A DNA stretch of 64,000 bases from Dromaius novaehollandiae (taxonomy: Eukaryota; Chordata; Aves; Casuariiformes; Dromaiidae), in NCBI RefSeq assembly GCF_036370855.1, contig NC_088102.1, positions 18,519,001-18,583,000 of the forward strand, given 5' to 3'. This document shows positions 26,460-37,600 of this stretch, piece by piece (position 1 is the stretch's first letter; each line of letters starts with the position of its first letter). A program made the translations under genes and the position numbers. The notes below the pieces were generated by a model. It saw only the letters and a program-made list of their open reading frames with translations. It did no database searches and was not told the DNA's origin.

Positions 26460-28647
26460 CCATTAAACTAAGCATATACAGGTTTCTGACTTTCTCTTTC
26501 TACCAGGCAAGTGAGCAAGATATTCTTAAATATCTTATTAAATGGGGAGAACATCAGTTGATGAAGAGAATAGCAGACCGAGGTAAGGATCCTTTTAAAC
26601 AAACATGCAGTAGCAAACCAAATAAACCAAAAAGTATGTCAGCCCTTTTTGTGGGTAATCTGTAATTTAAGGAAACTTAATCTGCACTGCTCATAGTATA
26701 GTCAAAACTAAACAAAAGCACTAAAAGGATGATTTATCTTTATGTATTTAAAAAAAAAAAGCTTTTCTCTAGAAAAATAAAACCATGGGCATTGAGAGAG
26801 CTGGGATTGCTTAGTCTCAAGAAGAAAGGATTGGGTGGAAAGGGACCTTTATCAATGTCTATAAGTATGTAATGGGAGGGAGTAAAGAAAATGGAGACTT
26901 TAGTGGTCCCCAGTGACAGGGTGAGGCTACTAATTGAAATAGAGGAGCTAATATTATAGATTGAAATAGTGGAGTTAATAACAAAAAGGTTTTTTGTTTT
27001 TCTTACTCTAAGGGTAGTCAAACACTGGAACAGGTTGCCCAGAGGAGTTGTTGTCTCCATCTTCAGAGATGTTCAAAACCTGCCTGGACATGGTCCTGGG
27101 CAACCTGCCCTACCCTACCCTGCAGAGAGGGTGGGAGGGAAAGGGGGGAGGGAGGAGATGTTGTGCTAAGGATTGCAAAGGTCCTCTATTATTCTCTGCT
27201 TTTTAATGGTCTGTTTGATTTCCTGTTGCCTCAGAGTAATTTTTCTTTCAACTAATTCGGTAAATGGAAAAACTCCTAGTATCCTCTAGCTGGTGCTGAT
27301 ACAGGCTTTTCATGCACATTTGTTTCATTTTTAGTTTACTGTGTCAACCTTTTTCTTCAGTTTCAGTATATTTCTCCCACCAAAGTCTGTGGTAGTGAGA
27401 AACAAGCCATTAAGTAGTATTAATGTTTTTTTTCTAAAGTAGAACTAAACTTACCTTTTGTTAGCTGCGATGCACATTATTGCTACAGTCATAATTTAAA
27501 TGGTGATCTTGTGTGTGTTGGATGTGGGAAGCAGCTTAAATATGTATTTCCCGAAGTACAAATACAAGTAGCTTGTAGTTCATCCACACCTACGAAATGT
27601 CAGTCATGTAATACAATGAGAGGAATAAAAAAAAGACAGAATCAGCCTGTGTAAGAGCAGAACCATGCTGGTGCAGTTACTGTGTTTGGAGGGCTTACCA
27701 TGTTACTGAAATCCACTATTGCTTGTGATACAGCTGTGTTTTCATGGCCATCTTAAACAACAAAAGGTCTGCTAAACGATGTACTATTAACGATTTGAAT
27801 GAGTATTTGCCTCCTGCCTTCAAAATGAGATTTTATATGTATTTGTCTTAGGACATGCTGGAATATAATGGGGCCAGTTAGACTGTAACAGACCTGGATT
27901 GGGAGAGAAGCTGTTCATTTGGAGTAGTCATGCAGCTTCTTGATCTGTGGTGTTCATTAAGTAAATAACTTGGTTTCCATTTCCTAGGTTAATCAGGTAA
28001 TGTGATATGCAAAAGGAGGAATAAGAGTTCTGCCAAGTTTTGTCAGGTTAGGGCCATATTTAGTTTAGTAACTTGGCCTGAATATAAGAAGTTTCTTCAA
28101 TGACATTCCTGGTTTTGCAGCTCTGAACACATAGTGTTGTCAGTCAAATACCTGAAAGCATTAGAAATTGTGGTGTAATACGCTGTGGCCAAAACTTGAG
28201 CTGCATGTATTGAAAGCAGGATGGGCGTGTTGGACGGGTTTCACCGAAGACCGAAATTAATCAAGTTTGAGTTGGGCATAGTACCTAAAATACAAGTGAG
28301 GGTAGTTAACTCAGGAGGGAGAATGATGTAAAAATGTCGTCTTGTCACCTTGCAGTCTTTCAGAAGACATCCACTCTTGGCTTAAATAGATATCCTGTGA
28401 ACATAATGAGAATAATTCAGTTTGGCTTGACACAGCTGTTATTAGGTGGGTTACACCTCTGAGACTAGGTTAATTTATACCAGTGGTCTCTTCTGGCTTT
28501 AATTTGTAGAGAGTAAGTTTCTGAAAACTACTGCGGAAGGGGAGAGGAGCTGCAGGAAAGAGTCCTTGGGGGAACTGCCAGTAGCTAGGGATAAATGTTT
28601 TCATAGCATAGCTCTAAGTGGAGCCTTACAAATCTCTGCTCAACATT

Positions 28648-28690
<43 letters not shown>

Positions 28691-31600
28691 TTTTCCTTTC
28701 TGCCTGGTTTACCTTTGAAACTGACAGCTGAATAAATGCCCCATTTCATTCAAGCTAAACCTGACTGTGCTGATGTGCTGATGCTTTGTATCACATTCTG
28801 GTGCATGAACTGGTTTTGTGGAACAATGTTTAGAAGCATTTTTTTTTTTTCAAATGAAATTTTTCTTTTTTATAACTTCTTGTACGTCCTATAACTCCTG
28901 CTTTCCCTTTTAAACTTTTATTTTATACAGACTCTTTACTTTTTGTTCCTCTCACAGAGCCTAATTTACTGAGTGGTACTGCTCACAGTGTGAACAAAAG
29001 AGGGGTAAAGAGGCGAGATCTTGACATTGAGGAGCTCAGAGAGATCCTGTCTCCCCTTCTACCTTTTGTCCGCATTGAGCACATCTTACCCATGAACAGC
29101 GAAGTACTGAGCGATGCAGTAAGTCAGTCTTCTCATACAGATATCTCCAGGATCTTTATATTTGAAATGCTACAAAAGTTCAGGGTGGTTTTTTTGAGAA
29201 TTAGTTCCTAAGATGTCATCACTCAGTAGTATGTGTGTGGGTTTTTTTCTTCCTCCCTCCTGGTTAAACTTTCTGTACTCCAAATCTTTCAGGAGACTTT
29301 TAAAAATTGTGTAGAGATTCCATATAAGAAAAATTCTTGCAAATTTTTCCTGTACACAATGTTTTGTTTATTTAATAAAGCATTAAACTTTTTTCTGATT
29401 CTTAAAGATGAAGAGAGGCCTGATTAGCACACCTCCTTCAGACATGCTACCGACCTCAGAAGGTGGAAAGTCTAATGCCTGGCTGCGGCAAAAAAATGCT
29501 GGAATATATGTGAGGCCAAGACTGTTTTCACCATATGTGGAGGAGGCTAAGGTAATGACCATTAATAACATTTGGCCACTGCTAAACTGGAATCATCGGG
29601 GGTTCTGTAAACAGGGAAAAATTTTGGTGTGTTTTGTCTCTCTTTGCATGTACTAGCCTAAAATACTAACATTTTCAATTTAACAAGACTTACAAGATTG
29701 ATCATCAGGCTCAAGTCTCTAGAACTGGTCAGAAAAATTTCAACAAAATTTTTTTTTGTCGAAATTGAAATGTTTGCGAGACAGATCTTGATGAAATTCC
29801 ACCGGAAACAAAGCAGCGTTCTGAGGGAAACCTCCCTGGTTTCCAGCCAGTTTGCCGGCCCAGCTCATCGGCAGCCCACCTGGCAGGCGGATGGCAAGGT
29901 GAGAGCCTGAGAGTCCCAGTTTCGGCTAGTCAGCAGCCTTGGTGCCAGGTCTTTCAGGCTCCCCAGCTCCCACCAGAGCTGGGTAGAGAACTACCATTCC
30001 ACTGGGCAGAGGACTTTGATTCAGACAAAAACCAGAAGTATCAGAATATAATCAATATTATTTTGATCCTCTGCAAAATGGAATAAATATCTTGTGTCTA
30101 GTTTTAGAAAAGTCCCTTCTATCCCACTCCAGCAGTAGTTTCCCTATTTAAGGTCCTGCATGAGGGCAGTAAAACTGAAGATCCCATAGAACCTCTGATG
30201 ATGATGTTCAGTGACAGGGTGGAGATGGCTCCTGTGCAGGGCAGAAACGTGCCATGTTCTGTTTGACAGAATTGACCCCTCATAGACTGCTAATTAATGT
30301 CACAAATTAAGCAGCTCTGATTTAGGGCAAGAGCTGATCAGTCCCAGCAGCATAGGTGACTGCAGAACAGGAGGGTTAGGTGAAGGTGTGTTCATCCATC
30401 TCACCTGCAAACTCTAAACACTGCTCTGGTGAATACAGAGGTTTTTGCCCCTGTGCTGAAGAAGATATTTTCTAAGTGTGTGAGTTGTCATTGATTATCC
30501 TCTTTGAGGGGAGTGAAAAACAAACTTTTTTGAATTTTGGGCACAAAGATTAGATGGCCAGGTGGCACTAAAGAAACAAAGGAAGACTAGCTGGTTAGAA
30601 TTGTATCTTTGTATCTTGGATTGTTAAACTAACAAATGTGTTAAAGAATATGTAATGAAAGCTTTGACTCTTTTATTACTCACTATACAGTATGGAAGTG
30701 CTTTAGCAGTAATCTTAAGGCAAAAAGTACATTTAAATATTTTTGTCAGGAATCCTAGTTGTTTTTTAGTTCTCTATTTTGCTGTCACTATTTTTAAAGA
30801 TATCATTAACTGTTCAACTTTAGTAAATATGAGAATCATCCCTCTTCTATTTGGTGAATACTACTATTAGTTTGATTGTGAAGTGCAGAAATTGCTTATG
30901 AGTGATTTCAATTAATTTTTTTATTCCTTTGTTAGCCTCCCATTTCTTGAAACAATTCAGTTCAGCATTAAATGAAACCTTTAACCAAGGGTATGCATAA
31001 ACCCCTTTCTGTCAGTTAAGACATCTGAGGGAAGCAGATCTCACTTGCAAGCTAGTGTGTTTAGCTCAATTTGCCAGAGTTTGAAATATAGGTAACAGTC
31101 TGAGGCAGAATCCAGAGGGTCTGGCTTTGGGATGGTTGCTTCCAATCTGTTAGTTACAAAATAAATAAGCAGTCTTCCCTGACCTTTTTTATCTGACTGC
31201 TGTTTGCTCTGAAATTCAGCTTTGATAATGACCGGAAAATGGAATAGAAAATGCTGTGGAAAAGCAAATACCATTTGGGAGCTGGAGGACTTACGGTTTA
31301 GGTATTGCTAGACTTGTGTCCTTGGGACTGCCTTTGCAGCAGCTCCCGGTGGGTGTGCCTCTGCAATGCCTTCATGAGGGCTCTGATGGCTGTCGTTGCA
31401 GTCAGTGTTGGATGAGATGATGGTGGAACAAACCGATCTTGTTCGTTTGCGGATGGTCCGAATGTCCAATGTGCCAGACACCCTTTACATGGTAAACAAC
31501 GCGGTGCCGCAGTGCTGTCATATGATTACCCACCAGCAAGTTAGCACTAACCAGTCCAGTCCTCCGTCAGTTATAGCCAATGAAATCCCAGGTAAGGCTG

Positions 31601-34600
31601 CTAGAGCGTCTGTAACACTGTTTGCTGTCATGTGAGCTGCTGGGGGTTTTGGGGCAGGGGGGAGTGAGCTTGAATTACTGAATGCTGATATCGTCAGAGA
31701 GGAGTATTTCACATTTTGGGCTTCTTAGACTCACCCACTTGAAGTATCTTTTGGTTTGGTGTGCTTTGAAGAGATTAACTGTATTCAGATGGCATAGTAA
31801 GAAGTTAGAGAGTAAGCTGGGGTTGGGAGTTACTGGATTTTAACCTGCTTTAATTAAGCAATTTGTAAGACCTGGAACTGATAACATTTACCCTAGAATA
31901 TTTGCTGGAGCTTGGATCGCTGTTCTCAGAGTGATCTTTGGTTATCTACCATAAGTCTTCTATGATGGGTAAGATCCAGAAGGCTGTAAAAAGGGAAAAC
32001 ACTGATTTATTTAAAAACAAAACAATATCTGGTGGGGGAGGGAATAGCTCATAGGATAGTCAGCTTAACTCAGTTTTCCAGAAAAATATCAAAGTAGGCA
32101 GTCAGAACATATTTGTCATCAGTTCGACAAATCCATGTTAGCTTTAATGTCAAACCATCTTAATTCCTTGTATGGCAGAGCAATTATTTGCAGTGGCCTG
32201 GAGTAGATATGGCCTCTCTTGACATCAGGACAGTTGGTACTTGACATTCTCCATATGCAGGCTAGGGAAATATGGTCATGAAATTACTGTGAATGCATAA
32301 ATGTGGCAAAATGTATTAATCTTTCTGTACCAAATTGGAAGGATGTATCAGGTAGGATTGCTGGAGTATCTTTTTTTTCCCTCTTCTTCCCTCATTAATT
32401 TGTTGTGTGATAGCATACTGAATACACTGGCAAAATTTGCAGCTGATAACAAGTTGGGAGGGTCAGTGGATGTTTTTGTGGACAGGATTAGATGTCTACA
32501 TGACCAGTGGAAATTGAAATTCGATAAAGTGGAAAAAACTTAGTCTACTATCGTATTTCCAAGGTCACCAGAAGTGAAGGCATAAGAGTGTAGTGGAACA
32601 AGCACATAAAATAATCCCTGTAAAATCATGACCACTTTCAACCATTAATAGCTCAGAGATGCCCCATGTTGGATGGAGTTTCTGTGTAGTTTGTAACTTT
32701 AAATGCATTTTTCTGCCATGAACTTAGTCTCTCCTTGAATTTGTATTGCATTTCAGTATATATGGATCAATTTGTGAGCATGTAGAAAAGCAATAAAGAT
32801 GACATACCATTGAGAACAGGGTCTGGTTCACTCTTCCCCCCCCCCCCCCCCCCCCCCCCATTTATAAGATCTTTGTGTATCTGTCATGTCTCTCTTCAGT
32901 TGATAAAGCGAGAGTGAGCAGATAAACCGTTCTTATAGTTTCCTAGGGACAGGACAAAAATTAATAGGCTTAGATTGTAGCGAGAGAATTTTAGTAAAGT
33001 GTAAAGGTTTGAAACACTGTTTGGATAAACACTGAGCTAGGTTTTGATCTACTTGATTGTTTTTTTGTGGTTGAAGAGACTTGATGAAACCTAAAAGGAG
33101 TTTCTGAAGACTTTTCTGTAATTTGCTAAAAGTATTAATTATTTGTTTAGAAACTTACAGCTTTGCAGTCTCAGCAGTGCATTACAGCATTCGAATATTT
33201 TCCCCTTTATAGAAAAGCATAAATACACTTACCATCAATTGGATTTTAAGTATTTCATCAAAAGATGCGACTTTGCATTTGATTTATAATGCTTTGCCAG
33301 ACTCTAGTTTCCAAAGAAATTGGCAAACGAAACAAGTTTCTAAAGGTCTTTGGTGTTTTGCAAAAGTTCTCGTGTTCTGTGAATCTGGCTCTGGTGGAAA
33401 TCAGTGAGGCACATTGACCCATATGAAACTCCACTGCAACTTGATTCTGTTTAATGCATAGGAATTATTGTCAGCCCTCTGATTTGAGCATGGTATGAGC
33501 TGTGAGCCCAGCCAGTAGTTGGAGCATAGGTATTTTGTGCTGGTAGTTGCCTGCTTTGCTTAGTTCTCTAATTATGCCAAAGAATTGATTGTTTTGCCCG
33601 TTCCCAGAGCTAAGAGTAGTGGTAGATGGGAACAAATCAGTTTGTTGAGGTTCAGGCATATACCAAACCCTTAACTCATGCAGGAATCCATCTGTGAAAC
33701 GACGACGGCAGACAGGAACTGTTGGAGGGGAAACTAGTTAGTTAGCATCTCCTCAGTGGCCCTTGGGCTGGACTTGCAAGAACCTCCTGATCTGAAGCAT
33801 ATGTTCTTTGTCTGTGCCGTGCCTTGTGCTCTTCTCATACCTGTTCATAGACTGTATTTACACAAATGTTATTGGCAGCGTGTCTTGGTGTTGCAAGAAC
33901 ACCAGTATTCTAAAATAAGTTGAACCTCCACTGAAATCTGTCTTCTGCTTTGATGTTAGATTCTGCAGGTAATTTGGTTTCCTTAGGTATTTTCAAGCTT
34001 CAGTTTGAACTGGTAGTCCTGCAACCTATTTGAGAATTACATTTTTCATATACGTAATGCATATACTATTTGTTTCACCTGAATAACACTAAAAGAAGGG
34101 GTTGAGAAGATAGCACTTTTGCATAATAAATTTCCAATGACTTTTTTTATGCCCAGTAATTTGGAGAGCTGATTTGAATTTCTCTGAAATCCTCTTTTTC
34201 AGTGTTAGTAAAATGTTGGGTGTATCTAAATGACTGTTAAACCACGACTTTTCAGAACAATTGAAGTGTGTGGTGGGTAGACTTATTTCCAAGACTTGAA
34301 GATTGGACAGATTTTTTTTTTTTTGGATGGGAGGTTCATGTACTAGGAAAAAAGAAAACAGTTTGCACTATGTACATTTATTTCTCATGTACCAATGTAA
34401 ACTTTGTGAAATTGGAAACAGTTGTAGTCACGTGGTGTTGGGTTTTCTCCTCTGTAATGCAAATGCGTTTTCACACTGTTCTTGCTGTCTGATGCATTTA
34501 ATTTTTATGAGCCTTTATTATGGACATCTGGTTGTGGTAATACATAAGCCTGGTAAAGCTGGTAATAGATTCGATGCCAGGATTTACATATTCAGAGATC

Positions 34601-37600
34601 TGGATTTGGATTTGACTTCTCTCATGATAGGCACATTTTCTTGAGGACAGAAAGACCACAATAAAATATAATTCATCATCAGACAGCAGCAAAAAGTTGC
34701 ATGAGAAAGTTGTATGACAGGGTAAATACCCTAAATTACATACGATTTGCTTTTAGAAAGGTTTTTCTAATGATTTCAGTATGGCTGCATGAAACAACAT
34801 AATTTAACAGGTTTATGTTGGCTTACAGTTCGTGTAATTTTTTTTTTAAATGCTCTTTTTTTTTTAAATGCTCAGTTATATACTGCTATTATGGTCTTGC
34901 GATTATGGAATTCCACCAGAAGTATGAAGTGTAGGCCAAAAAAACCAATGAATTCCTGGCCTGCAGTATTCATGAGGGAACATTTGGTTGTTATTTAAGA
35001 TATCCTGCCTCACATCCCACCTCAAATCATAAAATTCTTGCATCATAAGGGGTTTACAAAGAAGGCTATATTTGTGGTTCACTTTAGCAGAAGCTGGAAA
35101 AATGGCGTATGTCTTTACCATTTGTATGATGTGTGTATTATCCCATGTGCCTTATCCCATAATGATGCTCCAAGGCTTTAGGCATATGTGTAAGTCAAAT
35201 TGTTCTTGGCAGAATGCTTCTTAGAAAAGATAAGTTTAGGCAGCTTGGTGTTGGGTTTGCCTTCAAAAATAAGGCTAACCATTCTGATAGCATTCAGTCT
35301 TAAAGTTCAAAAAGTAATTGCTGCTATTCCTCCTTTCCCCTGCTCCAGTTCCCAATCTCCTTGTTGTAAAAGAGATGATCAAACGGCTGCAGGAGCTTCG
35401 TCATACTGAGCAGGTGCAAAGAGCATATGCTCTCAACTGTGGAGAAGGTGCCACAGTCAGTTATGAGATTCAGATTCGCGTGTTGCGAGAATTTGGACTT
35501 TCTGATGCTGCTGCTGAACTTTTGCAGGTATGAAAAACTGGTTGTATAAGACAACAGGTATTGATTCTGGCTCTATTCTGCTTACAGGTGATTTGACCTG
35601 GATGTTTCATCTGCAATGAAACAATTACTTTGTGCACACGCATGTACAAAAATATGCTTTGAAAAGCCTTCATAGCTTTAGGAGTGACTGTTACATCTGA
35701 CTTATAAATGTGATCTGATTTATAAATCTGATCTGAAAAATGTGAATCTGATTTATAAATGTGTAATTCCAAAGTATGAATATTTTTCTCAAAAGTTGTT
35801 GCCATTCAGGGTGCTCTTGCTGTCCCAGATTTTGAGTATGAGGTTGAATCTCTGATTTAAAGTAGATAGAGATTAAAGAGTTTTTCAGTTTTTCAGTGTT
35901 TTTTGTGGGGGGTGCGTGTGTGTGTGTGTGGATTTTTTTGTTGTTGGGTTTTTTGGGTTTTTTTTTGTTTTTGTTTTGTAAGATAAAACATTAGTTGTAG
36001 AACAAGCTGGTCTGATTCCACAAGGAAGCACCAGTAGAAGTTGACTTGTTTTTTATCTGAAGGCTCTTAAAAGCTATCTTTCTAGGAGTTAAAGAATGCT
36101 GAATTAGTCCTTCCTGTGCTGGAACCAGGTGATGAACTGTTGCAAAACCAGTTTATATCTTTGTTTATGATTTAGTCTCAGACAAGTATTGGCTGTTCAC
36201 AAGTGTTTAGAGTAGTTTTTGTGCTGTAACTATAGTGTACAAACAAGGGCAGTCATGTGTGAATAAGTTGTTGCTCCTTACTTTCTGAGGTTCGGAATTT
36301 GCTGCCTCAGTCTTTTTAAAAACTTAAATCATTAAGACCTGAAGAAATAACTGTGTAGAAAGAATGGTATGACTTTTAACTGACTGCTTGCATAAATGGT
36401 AAATAATTAGAGTGAACAATTCAAACAATTTAAAGCCTGCAAATTCCTTATCAAAGAAGCTATTAATAATAGTCAAAGCATACCTAGAATTCTAGCTTGT
36501 AATTCATTCTTGAATCAAAGAGGAGGGAAAGATCTAATTGATACAGTAGATCTGGATAGGGTACGCATCAGGAAACTGTCAGTCCCAGTGTTTAGCCAAA
36601 ACGTTTGGTGGTCAACTTTATTACATAGTGAATCTGCCTCTTGTCTTATTTTCAGGTTTCTTATTCCATGGCAGCTGTAATCGCCTAAAGTTTTGGTCGT
36701 GTTTTAGATGGTAGAACTAGCCTGTAAGGGTGCTGGCAGATTTCCAAATTGCAGGTTTCAATACGTGTCAGTATAGGAGACTTTTCTAGACAATTTCTTA
36801 CTTTGGTTACCTGTCTTTTGCCATTTGCAGAATCCTCACAAATTCTTCCCTGATGAGCGATTTGGGGATGAAAGCCCACTCCTGACAATGAGACAGTCTG
36901 GACGGTGTCGTGTTAACAGCACTCCCACTGCAGAAACCATGTTTACAGAACTGGACTCTTTTGTGGCCTTTCATCCACCATTGCCCCCTCCTCCACCTCC
37001 ATACCACCCACCAGCAACTCCTATTCACAACCAGTTCAAAGTGGGCTGGAAACAAAGGGTGCCAAGTCAACATCCCTCCCGTTCCTTTTCTTACCCTTGT
37101 AACCATTCACTGTTCCACTCCCGAACAGCTCCCAAAGCTGCACCACCTGTCTACTTGCCTGGTGTTAAAGCAGCACCTCCTGATTGCACTAACACTACAG
37201 GTTTGGGGAGACAAACAGTGGCGGCAGCAGCAGCAGTCATGGCAGCTGAGAAGCAAGTAGTAAGTACTTTGATTTCTCCCCTTCTGCCCCTCCCTGGCTA
37301 TTCGAAGCAGCTTTTTGAGAGGACCTGAAGTAAATTCTCATGATGAAGGAACTTGGCTTAGTGAGAGAGATAAAATAGCATCTTAGCTCTTCAGGAGGAT
37401 TTTCTATCAGAATTGAAGGGGGAAAGTGAAGACTTGGCCATCAGCCCTCTGCGTGCCAAAGGCATGGCCCGATTGCTGGGAAACGGACTGTTCCTGGAGC
37501 AGGAGCATTTTGGAGGGGGAAATGGGACTTGGTAAGCTTCTGAAATAGCATAGTTTGCTCTGCATTAAAGCAAAGCATAAGTTCAGTATTGAACTGTGTG

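Larger units (their letters stand above)
26583..28957 (+). other. BTBD7 intron 4 (2.4 kb)
   Basis: Holds the CR1 fragment (about 26785-27190) and the (TTTA)n tract (28646-28694). No nested gene. Confidence 0.85.
31592..35348 (+). other. BTBD7 intron 7 (3.8 kb)
   Basis: Contains a probable CR1 internal fragment (about 32390-32530) and a C24 run (32836-32859). No nested exon is supported. Confidence 0.8.

Noticed and set aside
36910-37260. 116-codon ORF overlapping BTBD7 exon 9
   Set aside because: An alternative frame of a conserved coding exon; its translation is not protein-like.
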